Part shown: piece by piece, positions 1-8,621 of the stretch
How positions within the stretch are numbered: position 1 is the first letter of the stretch
Layout of the letters: each line of letters begins with the position of its first letter
Assembly (NCBI GenBank): GCA_034409565.1
Contig: DAOUMS010000012.1
Coordinates: 1-63,315 of the forward strand
DNA from: E44-bin89 sp034409565
GTDB lineage: Bacteria; Chloroflexota; Dehalococcoidia; Dehalococcoidales; RBG-16-60-22
Direction of reading: 5' to 3'
DNA: 63,315 nt
Position numbers and translations under genes: made by a program
The notes under the pieces: generated by a model
What the model was told of the DNA's origin: nothing
Databases searched by the model: none
The model's input: only the letters and a program-made list of their open reading frames with translations

Positions 1-934
1 CACCCAGGCCCAGGAAAACACCGACGAACATGAAAGCACATACCGCCACGAAGATTACTTTACTGGTAACTCTCAGTGTCTGGAACGCCGTCTCCCTGAG
101 AGCTCTGAAAGTAAGCCTGCGGTAGGCAAGAGCCAGCAGCATGGCGGCAAAGGCACCCACCGAGGCGGCCTCCGTGGGTGGGGCTACACCGAAGAAGATA
201 CTGCCCAGTACGGCCATGACGAGTATCACCGGCGGCACCAGAGAGGTAAACAGCATGGTCGTTTTCTTGAGAAAGGGTACCGCTCTTTCTTCAACGGGCA
301 CTGCCGGTGCCTTATGTGGCCGGAACAGGCAATAAAGGGCGATGTAGGTGCAGTATAAACCGGAGAGAACCAGCCCGGGGATGAAGGCGGCCATGAACAG
401 CTTGCCCACCGAGATTTCCGCCATTGGCCCGTAGAGAACCAGCATGATGCTGGGAGGGATAAGAATACCCAGGGTGCCGCCGGCGCACACCGAGCCGCTG
501 GCCAGGGCTTTATCATAGCCTCTTTTTACCATGGCGGGAAGGGCGATAAGGCCCAGCATGGTAACCGAGGCACCGATTATGCCCACACAGGCAGCCAGGA
601 TGGTGCCGATTAACACCGTGGTTATGGCTAGACCGCCCCTGAAACCACCAAGCCACAGATACATTGCGTCATACAACCGTTCGGCGATGCCAGAACGCTC
701 CAGCATGATGCCCATGAAAATAAACAGGGGCGCCGCCAGAATGACATAGCTTCTTATCAGACCCCACATGCGCGAGTAGAACAGGTCGGTTACCTGCGGT
801 CCGCCCCAGGTGAAGTAACCTACGACCAGAGCGAGGCCAGCAATAACCGGGGCCAGCGGGAACCCGGTTATCACCCCGAGCAGTACACCCAACAGCATTA
901 TGATAGCAATCGTCTCTTGACTGATATCAATCAT
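1..934 (-). CDS. dctM: TRAP transporter large permease DctM, 3' end cut by window edge
   Basis: The visible 311 N-terminal residues form an almost uninterrupted series of hydrophobic helices, as in the 12-TM DctM subunit that couples Na+ gradients to uptake of organic acids from the DctP-bound state. The frame opens at ATG 934 (start MIDISQETIAII) and runs open to base 1. Family-type segments such as GGFRGGLAITTVLIGTILAA and TLGILIPPSIMLVLYGP are read directly from the minus strand, and are nearly repeated in the second DctM at 46888-48231. It overlaps the dctQ stop by 8 nt, exactly as in the second TRAP operon. The substrate cannot be told from this subunit. Confidence 0.93.
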   Translation of the reverse strand, partial: MIDISQETIAIIMLLGVLLGVITGFPLAPVIAGLALVVGYFTWGGPQVTDLFYSRMWGLIRSYVILAAPLFIFMGIMLERSGIAERLYDAMYLWLGGFRGGLAITTVLIGTILAACVGIIGASVTMLGLIALPAMVKRGYDKALASGSVCAGGTLGILIPPSIMLVLYGPMAEISVGKLFMAAFIPGLVLSGLYCTYIALYCLFRPHKAPAVPVEERAVPFLKKTTMLFTSLVPPVILVMAVLGSIFFGVAPPTEAASVGAFAAMLLALAYRRLTFRALRETAFQTLRVTSKVIFVAVCAFMFVGVFLGLG

Positions 935-1436
935 AGGCTTTATTCCTGAACAATTGGTAGAAATCGCGAATCAGGTTAGCTACGGTCTGGAAGGCCAGCA
1001 GAAACAGCCCGACCACCACCACCGTCCGGAAGGGTCCGGCCGGCGGGTACCAGAAAGTCTCCGCCAGCTTTTCATCAATGCGCCAGGCGCGCATCATGTA
1101 ATAAATTGAGGTATCTATGAGTACATATAGCAGCGGAAGAAGGAATAACAGAGTACCGATAACGTCGATTATGAGCTGGGCCCTGGGCGGAAGATGCACG
1201 TAAATGACGTCGACCCGGATATGCTCGCGCATCCGGTGGACAAAAGCCCAGCCCATAACATAGATGGTGGCGCCAAGCATGGTGCCGGTCTCGTATGCCC
1301 ATACCGTGGCGCCACCAAATACGTATCTCTCGACAACGTCAAAGACGAGCACTAAAACCAGGGCAACGGCAAGCCAGCTTACCGCCTTTGCCGTCCAGTC
1401 GCTGATTAAATCGATAGCATGAAGTACAGCTTTCAC
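927..1436 (-). CDS. dctQ: TRAP transporter small permease DctQ
   Basis: This 169-residue protein has four hydrophobic segments (roughly residues 15-35, 48-68, 90-112 and 133-155), the size and topology of the DctQ four-helix membrane subunit that pairs with DctM. It opens with GTG at 1436; no in-frame ATG lies nearby upstream. The C-terminus (FRNKAYD) is nearly identical to that of the second DctQ at 48224-48733 (VRNKAYD), and both overlap the following dctM by 8 nt, which indicates translational coupling. It is the second gene of a dctP-dctQ-dctM operon and is separated from dctP by a GC-rich hairpin. Confidence 0.93.
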   Translation of the reverse strand: MKAVLHAIDLISDWTAKAVSWLAVALVLVLVFDVVERYVFGGATVWAYETGTMLGATIYVMGWAFVHRMREHIRVDVIYVHLPPRAQLIIDVIGTLLFLLPLLYVLIDTSIYYMMRAWRIDEKLAETFWYPPAGPFRTVVVVGLFLLAFQTVANLIRDFYQLFRNKAYD

Positions 1437-1477
1437 GGCTCATGTACCAAGCCTAACATAAAGCCTCACCGGTGGGA

Positions 1478-1513
1478 GCCTCCGCCCCGAGAGATTATTC
1501 TCGGAGCGGAGGC
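1478..1513 (-). promoter_or_regulatory. Intercistronic hairpin between dctP and dctQ (TRAP 1)
   Basis: Bases 1478-1492 and 1499-1513 form a 15-bp GC-rich stem with a single mismatch and a 6-nt loop. It lies in the 87-nt gap between the dctP stop and the dctQ start. No T-run follows on the minus strand, so it looks more like an mRNA-stabilising or partial-attenuation element that keeps binding protein in excess over permease than a full terminator. The second TRAP operon has an unrelated-sequence hairpin at the same place. Confidence 0.75.
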
Positions 1514-1523
1514 AGGAATAAAA

Positions 1524-2687
1524 CTATCGGTAGTACGGGAACTGAAGGGTGTTTGTCTCCCCCAGGGCCTTCTTGTACGCATTTGCTGAATTCCAGACCC
1601 TGGCAAAGAAGGCGTCCCCCTCTGCCTTCTTGTTATAGAAATCTTCGGCAGCGGCTTCTATCTCCTTCTGGACATCCTCGGACAGGTAGACAATTTCCAT
1701 ACCGGCCGCTTTGTGCTGTTCTACCCCCCACATATCCTCGTGCGATTCAACGGTATGGTTTCTGATGCACTCAGCCAGTATCGCCTCTTCCAGCATCACT
1801 TTAAGGTCATCGGGGAGCTTATTCCAGGCATCCTTATTGACCAGACCGGGCATGAGTACTCCCGGGGCGTGGATGCCGGGGAACATGGCATATTTGGCGA
1901 TTTCATTGAAGCCAAAGGGGACATTTACTGACGGCGAGCTGAATTCAAAAGCGTCAATCACTCCCCTTTGCATGGCCTCATAAACTTCGCCACCGGGCAG
2001 GAAAATAACGGAAGCACCGAATTTTTCGGTGAGGATTTCACCCCAGTCGCCGGCGGTGCGGAACTTCAGCCCCTTGAAGTCAGCCATTGTTTCCAGCGGT
2101 GTGTTGCTGTAGCCAAACATTTCGGCACGGCCTATGGTCAATACAGAGAGGCCCATTACATTGTAATCGGTGAACATCTCCTGAATAAGGTCCTGGCCAT
2201 CGCCTTGAAGGTACCAGGTGAGATAGACCATGGGAGTCGGCCCAGCACAGATGATGTTATAGAGGCCACCGCAGGAGAACTTGTCCATGTTATAGTGCAT
2301 GCCGGTTTGCGCCATCTCAACGATGCCCCGGTCCACGGCGTCAAATTCCTTGGTTGCCGGTGCTACCGAACCGCTCGGGAAAAATTCAATGAGAAAGCGC
2401 CCACTGCTCATGGCCTCAACGTTCTTGGTGACGCGAATTGCTGATTCACCCCAGGGATTTGTCTCCGGCAAATATGATGCTAGCCGCCATTTGATTACTT
2501 CTGCTGGCTGGGCTGGTGCTGGTGCGGGTGTGGGTGTCGGTGCTGGTGATGGTGCTGGTGCTGGTGTGGGTGCTGGAGTTGGTGCTGGTGCTGGTGCCGG
2601 GGCTGGCTCAGGTGCCGCACATCCGGCAGCCAACAAGACGAGCAGTAAAATGCAGGCACTGGTAAATGAGATTACTTTCCTTCGCAT
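1524..2687 (-). CDS. dctP: TRAP transporter substrate-binding lipoprotein DctP
   Basis: The 387-residue product has a basic N-terminus, a hydrophobic signal segment and a lipobox (LLAAGC) at about residues 16-21, so it is probably lipid-anchored outside the cytoplasmic membrane. A proline/alanine-rich linker (about residues 25-62) follows, then a DctP/TAXI-like binding domain with the typical dicarboxylate TRAP segments (SGRFLIEFFPSGSV, GLKFRTAGDWGEIL, RGVIDAFEFSSPS). I chose ATG 2687 rather than the longer open frame to 2747 because GGAGGAACAA sits directly before it and the signal peptide then begins correctly. The ligand is unknown; the acidic/organic-acid class is typical of the family. 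Confidence 0.93.
   Translation of the reverse strand: MRRKVISFTSACILLLVLLAAGCAAPEPAPAPAPAPTPAPTPAPAPSPAPTPTPAPAPAQPAEVIKWRLASYLPETNPWGESAIRVTKNVEAMSSGRFLIEFFPSGSVAPATKEFDAVDRGIVEMAQTGMHYNMDKFSCGGLYNIICAGPTPMVYLTWYLQGDGQDLIQEMFTDYNVMGLSVLTIGRAEMFGYSNTPLETMADFKGLKFRTAGDWGEILTEKFGASVIFLPGGEVYEAMQRGVIDAFEFSSPSVNVPFGFNEIAKYAMFPGIHAPGVLMPGLVNKDAWNKLPDDLKVMLEEAILAECIRNHTVESHEDMWGVEQHKAAGMEIVYLSEDVQKEIEAAAEDFYNKKAEGDAFFARVWNSANAYKKALGETNTLQFPYYR
2511..2612. repeat. GGTGCT-type short tandem repeat encoding the Pro/Ala linker of DctP 1
   Basis: About 100 bp of imperfect GGTGCT/GGTGTG hexamer repeats (plus strand) encode the PAPAPTPAP linker between the lipobox and the binding domain. Such arrays are prone to slippage in multiples of 6 bp, which would change linker length without breaking the frame. 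A similar array occurs in the second dctP at 49823-49907. Confidence 0.8.
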
Positions 2688-2815
2688 TTGTTCCTCCTTT
2701 GATGGAATGCGACTACAATTTACAGTTTGCCTATCAAAAGCAACCACCTCCTTATTTCACTATATTTTATTTTCTTATTTTCTTATCATGAAGTTCCTAT
2801 TTCAATCGCACCGAT

Positions 2816-2836
2816 ATTTTAACACACCTTGTCAAG
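2816..2836 (-). promoter_or_regulatory. Candidate promoter motif upstream of TRAP 1 (CTTGACA-N8-TAAAAT)
   Basis: On the minus strand the sequence reads CTTGACA, 8 nt ending in TGT, then TAAAAT. The TG one base before the hexamer fits an extended -10 element; the TTGACA is too close to serve as a normal -35. The same arrangement occurs before the second TRAP operon (50463-50483) and, less exactly, at 6488-6508. It lies about 130 nt upstream of the dctP start. Confidence 0.4.
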
Positions 2837-2973
2837 CAATATAGCGGTTGTCGGGATGAATTTTTAGGAGATTTTTTGTAGCTAATGATATACCGATGAT
2901 AAAGGTATGGCCGTTTTTAAGCGGCGTCTTAATGCCAAGAGGGGAACGAGCTAGATTTTGAGTGGCAAATTTT

Positions 2974-4005
2974 TCAGCGCTTTCGTTTTCGAGAGGTCGA
3001 GGTGTGGGACTCCTTGATTCTGGTGAAAGAATCAGCGATTTCCGGGTCGAACTGGGTGCCTTTGTTACGTCCTATTTCCTCGCGGGCCGCGTCAGCACTC
3101 ATTGACTTCCGGTAGGGGCGTTCTGAGGTCATCGCTTCATAGGCGTCCGATACTGCCAGAATTCGGGCGGCCAGCGGTATCTCATCTTTGCGCAATCCGT
3201 CCGGGTACCCCATGCCGTTGTAATGCTCGTGATGGCTCCGCACTGCCTCAAGAATCTCCATACTGTTGACTATCGGGCTCAGGATGTGCTCCCCAATTTC
3301 CGGATGGAGTTTCACCAGCTCGAATTCTTCCTCAGTCAAATGCATGGGCTTGTTCAGCACTGATTCCTGGACACCAATCTTGCCGATGTCATGGAGCAGC
3401 CCCGCTAACCTGAGTTTTTTAATCTGCCCCTGGGGTAGGCACAACTCTCGGGCGATGGCGGCTGACAGGTCAGACACCCTCTGGGAGTGTCCGCTGGTGT
3501 AGGCGTCTTTGGCTTCAAGGGCGTAGACGAGGGCGGTAATGGCATTGAGAAATGAGGCCCGGATTTTGTTCGCCTGCTCAGCGACCTTCTCCTCCAGGTG
3601 CTGCTGGTATTCCTTGTTCTCCAGGTCCAGTCTTCTTTTCTCCAGTGCCCGTGACACACTGAGGGTTATTGTCTCCAGTTCAAAGGGCTTGGTTACATAG
3701 TCGTAGGCACCCTGCTTCAGGCACTGAATGGCGGTCTGCATATCAGCGGTCGCCGTTATCATGATGACTGAGATATCGGGATAACCAGATTTTATTTCGG
3801 GTAGCAGCTCAATCCCCGGTTTCCCCGGCATCTTTATGTCCAGCATGACCAGGCCGATGCGGTTGCGGCGCAGCTCGCCCAGTGCCTTCCTGCTATCGGA
3901 CGCTTCATGGCACCGGTACCCCTCGCTTGATAGCTTGTTATTGAGGAGACGTCTTACTGGCTCCTCATCGTCAACGATCAGTATGTCTTCCAATTTCTTA
4001 GCCAT
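2974..4005 (-). CDS. Response regulator with HD-GYP output domain (c-di-GMP phosphodiesterase)
   Basis: Residues ~6-120 are a receiver domain (ILIVDDEEPVRRLL; phosphoacceptor in VMLDIKMPG; Lys in VTKPF). A coiled linker leads to an HD-GYP domain (~170-330) with the HD pair in LLHDIGKIG and the GYP motif in HHEHYNGMGYPDG, all metal-site residues being present. Members hydrolyse cyclic di-GMP. The start at ATG 4005 follows GGTGAT 4 nt after the stop of the upstream receiver gene; a longer frame to 4050 would overlap that gene. It is the last gene of a kinase-receiver-effector operon, so the PAS kinase at 4417-6336 is its likely phosphodonor. Confidence 0.93.
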   Translation of the reverse strand: MAKKLEDILIVDDEEPVRRLLNNKLSSEGYRCHEASDSRKALGELRRNRIGLVMLDIKMPGKPGIELLPEIKSGYPDISVIMITATADMQTAIQCLKQGAYDYVTKPFELETITLSVSRALEKRRLDLENKEYQQHLEEKVAEQANKIRASFLNAITALVYALEAKDAYTSGHSQRVSDLSAAIARELCLPQGQIKKLRLAGLLHDIGKIGVQESVLNKPMHLTEEEFELVKLHPEIGEHILSPIVNSMEILEAVRSHHEHYNGMGYPDGLRKDEIPLAARILAVSDAYEAMTSERPYRKSMSADAAREEIGRNKGTQFDPEIADSFTRIKESHTSTSRKRKR

Positions 4006-4009
4006 GCTA

Positions 4010-4393
4010 TCACCGCAGCGCTTCTTGTATGGTCTTGATAAGTTCATCAACCGAGAAAGGTTTGAGCAGTAGTGGGCAGCCGCTTTTTTGCAGGAATTTT
4101 TTAATATTTCCTTCTATAGCCAGTCCGGTACAGAAGACAACCTTTTTGGCCAGCCGTGGGTACGTCTCCAGCAGCCATTGGTACAGCTGGCTCCCGCTCA
4201 TCTCCGGTATCAGGATGTCTATCAGAAAGAGGTCGTAGCGGTTTCCGCTTATCATTCTCTGGGCAGTACGGCAATCAACGGTAATATCCACATGAAAGCC
4301 CTCAGCTTCAAGGACGGCGCGGCAGATATTGGCGATTATGACCTCATCTTCCACGACCAGTATTTTCTTTTGGCTACCGGCAGCATCAACCAT
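4010..4393 (-). CDS. Single-domain response regulator (CheY-like)
   Basis: This 127-residue protein is only a receiver: acidic pair in ILVVEDEVII, phosphoacceptor Asp in LFLIDILIPEMSG, the conserved Thr in FCTG and the Lys in LLKPF are all present. It has no output domain. It sits between the PAS histidine kinase (23 nt upstream) and the HD-GYP regulator (4 nt downstream) and could act as a phosphate sink or relay protein between them. Confidence 0.9.
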   Translation of the reverse strand: MVDAAGSQKKILVVEDEVIIANICRAVLEAEGFHVDITVDCRTAQRMISGNRYDLFLIDILIPEMSGSQLYQWLLETYPRLAKKVVFCTGLAIEGNIKKFLQKSGCPLLLKPFSVDELIKTIQEALR

Positions 4394-4416
4394 GATATAA
4401 TCCCTGCCTGTGTCAC

Positions 4417-6336
4417 TTATTTGATGGGCAGTTCTATAATGAACGTTGCTCCTTTGTCGGGCGTGCTTTCCGCGTAAATCCGGCCGCCATGTTCGGTGAC
4501 TATACCGTGGCAGATGCTCAGACCCAGGCCGGTGCCTTTGCCCACTTCTTTGGTGGTGAAGAACGGGTCAAACAGGTGTCTCAGGTGTTCCTTTTTAATG
4601 CCCGGGCCATCATCGGCAAAAGAAGCCCGGATGATGTCTCCATCGCGTTCCGTGGTGATGGTGAGCGTACCTCTCTCGTGTGCCTGTACCATAAAATATT
4701 CGGCGTTGATGATGATGTTAACGAAGACCTGCTGCAGCCGGAAAATGTCGGCGGTGAGCGCGGGCAGGGTGGGGACGAAGTTGGTAACCACTTCAATATT
4801 GTGTACCTTTTGTTCGTAAGCGCGCAGGTCCAGGACCGACTGTATCGCCTGGTTGATGTCTATCGGTTTCTTGGTTGTCTCATGCCGGCGGGCAAAGGTG
4901 AGCAGGTTTCTCACTACCTGTGCGGTTCGCTGTGCCTCCCGGTTGATAACCTTCAGGTCTCCCTTGATATCTTCTGGAACGTCTTTATCCAGCAGGAGCT
5001 CAGAGAAGCCGAGAATCCCGGTAAGGGGGTTGTTGAGCTCATGGGCAACGCCTGAAGCCAGCTCACCAATGGAAGCCAGTCGGTCGGTAACCATGAGCTG
5101 CTGCTCCATATTTTTGCGCTCGGTCACGTCCCGGATATAGCCCACGTTGGCCGGTTTCCCTTTATAACTGGAGTAGGCAAACGTACCCTCAACAGGCACC
5201 TCTCTCCCGTCCTTGCGGATAATTGTCATCTCGTACAGCCCGGGGAGGACCTCAGCCTGTAGCCTTCGCTTATGCCTTTCCATGGCCTTTTCACGGTCGT
5301 CAGGGTGGATGAGGTCGAATATGGACATGTGGTGCAGTTCCTGTTTGGAGTAGCCAGTGATACGGGACCACTCGTTGCTGACGTAAACGTGCATGCCGAC
5401 TCCCCGTTCATCATCCTGTAGCATTACCACCGCCTCCCCGATTCTCGCCTCCAGTTCCAGAAGCGCCCGGTAACGTTCCTCTGACTCTCGCAACGCTTCT
5501 TCTGCCTTTTTCCGCTCGGTGATATCCCGGATTACCGACAGGATGATTGTCCGGTCGCCCATGTTCACGGTGCGGGAAGTGGTTTCCACGGGGAAGATGC
5601 GCCCGTCCTTCCGCACATGTTCTGCTTCAAGGATGATGGCCCCCTCTTTTTGCACTCGCTTGAGCCTGCCGTTAATGGTAGCGGCCATTTTCGGCGATAC
5701 CAGCTGCTTCAGGTTCATGTTGAGCATTTCCTCTTTGGAGTAGCCCCGGGTGCGGCAGGTTGCCTCGTTCATATAGATGAGATTGCCATCCAGGTCGGTG
5801 GCAATTATGGAATCAGTGGCTTCATTAAGGAGGTTTGCCCTCATATGCAGGGCCTCCTCGGCGCGCCTGTGCTCGGTAATATCCACCCAGCTGGCCAGAA
5901 AGTACCTGAACTCACCAGCAACGGTTACTGGCGTCGCGGTTATCTCCACCCAGAATGGCTCGTCGTTTTTCTTTTTAAACAACTCTTCGATGGCCTGCAC
6001 ACCGTGATGGAGCGCTCTTTCAAAATCCCCCTCAATTTTTCCCCGTGTCTCCTCCGGCCACCACGGGTAGGGTGCTTTCTGTCCGATGAGTTCAATCAGG
6101 GAGTAGCCGGTAAGTGCTTCCAGTGCCGGATTGACGTAGCGGATGGAGGTGTCCGGGTTGGTGACCAGCATGGGGTTGGGTGAGTGGTTGAGAATGGTGG
6201 AACTGTACTCCTCGCTCTGTCTCAGCGCCTCTTCAATCTGCTGGCGATTGATTTCGGCGGCTTCCAGTTCCGCGACGCGCTGGCGCAGTTTTTCCCGCTC
6301 GTCTATGAGTAGCCTGTTGGCTTTGCTCTCCTGCAT
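4417..6336 (-). CDS. Soluble multi-PAS sensor histidine kinase
   Basis: The 639-residue protein has no membrane segment. A coiled N-terminus (1-40) is followed by three PAS/PAC units (about 41-160, 163-285 and 286-412), each closing with a VDITE/IRDITE/IRDVTE-type PAC end. The HisKA H-box is GVAHELNNPLTG (phosphoacceptor His432) and the ATPase has DDGPGI (575-580) and GTGLGL (601-606). It probably senses a cytoplasmic or redox cue through PAS-bound ligands. The ATG at 6336 is placed after an in-frame TAG, with AGGAG abutting it. It heads the operon with the receiver and the HD-GYP regulator. Confidence 0.93.
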   Translation of the reverse strand: MQESKANRLLIDEREKLRQRVAELEAAEINRQQIEEALRQSEEYSSTILNHSPNPMLVTNPDTSIRYVNPALEALTGYSLIELIGQKAPYPWWPEETRGKIEGDFERALHHGVQAIEELFKKKNDEPFWVEITATPVTVAGEFRYFLASWVDITEHRRAEEALHMRANLLNEATDSIIATDLDGNLIYMNEATCRTRGYSKEEMLNMNLKQLVSPKMAATINGRLKRVQKEGAIILEAEHVRKDGRIFPVETTSRTVNMGDRTIILSVIRDITERKKAEEALRESEERYRALLELEARIGEAVVMLQDDERGVGMHVYVSNEWSRITGYSKQELHHMSIFDLIHPDDREKAMERHKRRLQAEVLPGLYEMTIIRKDGREVPVEGTFAYSSYKGKPANVGYIRDVTERKNMEQQLMVTDRLASIGELASGVAHELNNPLTGILGFSELLLDKDVPEDIKGDLKVINREAQRTAQVVRNLLTFARRHETTKKPIDINQAIQSVLDLRAYEQKVHNIEVVTNFVPTLPALTADIFRLQQVFVNIIINAEYFMVQAHERGTLTITTERDGDIIRASFADDGPGIKKEHLRHLFDPFFTTKEVGKGTGLGLSICHGIVTEHGGRIYAESTPDKGATFIIELPIK

Positions 6337-6678
6337 CTCCTAGCCCCTGCCTTGGCGGTTTTGGCCTGGAAACGCCAGGCAAAGAGCAGGGCCAAATGAC
6401 AGCAATAATTGTCGCCAAAACATGCTAAATGTCATATTCATAGCTAATAAAAACTTGTTCAAAACGTTATCTTTACTCACAGTACACTATTATTACAGGC
6501 GTGTCAAGCTGAACGAAGGTAAAAGTGTCAAATGGCACAATATATGCCCTACTTGCCTGGTTGGGGCCTTGGCGTGCCTTGGTGGCGGCAAGAATGAAGA
6601 CTGCCGTGGTCACGGCCGGGGTGGATAAATTCCTTGACGGTGATGCGGAGTATTCACTGCCGCGCGTCAGTCTCACTC
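6337..6678. other. 342-bp intergenic region with structured leader
   Basis: I see no convincing gene. Near the kinase start two nested stems are visible: an outer 6-bp pair (6345-6350 with 6386-6391) and an inner 6-bp hairpin (6364-6369 with 6375-6380), giving a folded 5' leader ending about 8 nt before the start codon. At 6488-6508 there is a copy of the CTTGACA/AT-rich motif also seen before the TRAP operons, oriented towards the kinase. The part next to 6679, just downstream of the ABC ATPase, contains no trace of a permease gene. Confidence 0.5.
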
Positions 6679-8619
6679 CTAAGTCGGGGAAGCAGAGTGG
6701 CTCACTTCCTGTGCTTCCATCAGTGAGATAAACACGTCCTCCATGGAGAAGGGGATGTCCTTGATGCGATGAACGGTAACCCCGCCAGACTCCAGAAGCT
6801 GTTTGATTTGGGGGGAAGCGGTGCGGGCCTCGTCGACAACGACGTGTGTGGTGCTGCCGAAGAGGCTTACCTGATGATAGCGGGTGTCTGCGGAAAGTAG
6901 TGCCAGCGACCGGGCATAGTCTGAGCTGGTGACCTCGAGAAGCTCGCCCTTTACCTGCTCCCTTTTGAGCTGGTGGGGACTGCCGAGGGCGATGAGTCGG
7001 CCCTGATACATCAGGCCGAGCCGGTGGCAGTGCTCGGCTTCATCCATGTAGTGGGTGGTGATGAATATGGTTGTGCCCCGGGACGACATCTCCTGAATCA
7101 GTTCCCAGAAGGCACGCCGGGACAGCGGGTCAACCCCGGCCGTCGGTTCATCCAGGAAAACCACCTCGGGGCTGTGGATAATGGTACAGCCGAGGGCCAA
7201 TCTCTGTTTCCAGCCGCCGGCAAGGTCGCTAGCCCTGGTCTTTTCCTTGCCGCTCAGGCCGGCCATTTTCAACACCCATTGTTTCCTTTCTCTGAGCGAT
7301 GCCGCCGGCAGTGAGTAGAGGTTGCCGTAAAAATTGATGTTCTCCTCCATGGTGAGGTCATTAAAGAGCGAGAACTTCTGCGACATATAACCGATTCTTG
7401 CCTGTATGATGTCCGCCATCTTCGACATATCGTCACCCAGCACGGAGGCGTTGCCCTCCGTCGGCTTCAGGAGGCCGGTAATCATGCGGATGGTGGTGGT
7501 CTTGCCGGAGCCGTTGGGTCCGAGCAGGCCGAAAATTTCGCTGCGCCCGATGCTGAAGCTCACATGGTCAACGGCGGTGAAATCACCGAATTTTTTGCTG
7601 AGGTCGGTTACCTGAATGGTGGTTTCAGGCTGGCGGTCTTTTCTGGCGGTGGTGTCCACCGGTTTTCCGGCGGTACTCAGTCTTTCCGGTCTTTCTTCCC
7701 GCCCGGTAAGCTGGCTGACAAAGACGTCTTCCAGCCCCGCGGAAATAGGCTCCAGGTCAATAACCGATATTGCGTTTTCTGCCAGCAAACGATTGATTTC
7801 CGGGCGGCGTTCCTCGGCCCGGTCAACCATGACATGGACGGTATCGCCAAATACCTGTGCCGTTTGCACGAAGTTTGCCCGTGGCAGAACGGTGGCGGCC
7901 TCGCTGACCTGCCGTGTTCTGATTTCCAGCAGCTCGCCGGGGAGCCGGGCTTTAAGTTTCTGCGGTGTGTCGCAGGCGATTATTTGTCCCTGGTGCATGA
8001 AGGCGACGCGGTGGAAACGTTCCGCTTCATCCAGGTAGGGTGTGGATACCAGCACGGTAATGTCTCTGGCCAGGAAGCCGGCGATGATGCTCCAGAAGTC
8101 GCGCCGCGAGACCGGGTCGACGCCGGTGGTAGGCTCGTCAAGGAAGACCACCTCCGGCTCGTGGACCAGGCTGCAGGCCAGCGCCAGCTTCTTCTGCATG
8201 CCGCCGGATAGATGCTCGGCACGCCTTTTGCGGAATGGCTCCAGACGGCAGAAGTGGAGCAGTTCTTTCATCCGTGCTTCGCTCACCTCGGGAGGTATAT
8301 CGCGCAGCCTGGCAAAAAAGGACAGGTTCTCCGCCACCGTCAGGGTGGGGTAGAGGTTAAAACGTTCCGAGACATAGCCAATTTTCTCTTTGATGCTGGC
8401 AGCCTGCCGCACCGTGTCCAGACCGAGGATGCGGGCTTCACCGGCAGAGGGCAGCACCAGGGTGCACAGCATGCGGATGGTGGTGGTTTTGCCGGCGCCA
8501 TCGGCGCCCACCAGGCCGAACATCTCCCCGCGCTCAATCCTCAGGGCAAGACCGCTCACGGCGGGAACGCCATCGTATTCCTTTTGCAGCCCGCTGGCCT
8601 CAATCGCCGGGGTAGGCAT
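6679..8619 (-). CDS. ybhF: Tandem ABC transporter ATPase, YbhF type
   Basis: Two ABC nucleotide-binding domains are fused in 646 residues. Domain 1 (~5-235) has Walker A GADGAGKTT, signature LSGGMQ and Walker B VVFLDEPTTGVDP, but its switch region is STPYLDEAE with no His. Domain 2 (~335-565) is complete: GPNGSGKTT, LAGGWKQ, VVFLDEPTAGVDP and TTHYMDEAE. This asymmetric layout matches E. coli YbhF, the ATPase of the YbhFSR drug/cation exporter. The gene follows the membrane fusion protein by 2 nt. The expected ABC-2 permeases (YbhS, YbhR) are absent from either side, so the partner must be encoded elsewhere or is lost. Confidence 0.9.
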   Translation of the reverse strand: MPTPAIEASGLQKEYDGVPAVSGLALRIERGEMFGLVGADGAGKTTTIRMLCTLVLPSAGEARILGLDTVRQAASIKEKIGYVSERFNLYPTLTVAENLSFFARLRDIPPEVSEARMKELLHFCRLEPFRKRRAEHLSGGMQKKLALACSLVHEPEVVFLDEPTTGVDPVSRRDFWSIIAGFLARDITVLVSTPYLDEAERFHRVAFMHQGQIIACDTPQKLKARLPGELLEIRTRQVSEAATVLPRANFVQTAQVFGDTVHVMVDRAEERRPEINRLLAENAISVIDLEPISAGLEDVFVSQLTGREERPERLSTAGKPVDTTARKDRQPETTIQVTDLSKKFGDFTAVDHVSFSIGRSEIFGLLGPNGSGKTTTIRMITGLLKPTEGNASVLGDDMSKMADIIQARIGYMSQKFSLFNDLTMEENINFYGNLYSLPAASLRERKQWVLKMAGLSGKEKTRASDLAGGWKQRLALGCTIIHSPEVVFLDEPTAGVDPLSRRAFWELIQEMSSRGTTIFITTHYMDEAEHCHRLGLMYQGRLIALGSPHQLKREQVKGELLEVTSSDYARSLALLSADTRYHQVSLFGSTTHVVVDEARTASPQIKQLLESGGVTVHRIKDIPFSMEDVFISLMEAQEVSHSASPT

Positions 8620-8621
8620 GG

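Noticed and set aside
4489..5055. 188-codon plus-strand frame inside the PAS kinase gene
   Set aside because: Shadow of the ATPase domain of the kinase; no independent support.
6473..6676. 67-codon minus-strand frame in the kinase/ABC gap
   Set aside because: No ribosome-binding site, no hydrophobic or domain pattern; considered as a permease remnant, but it has no membrane helix.
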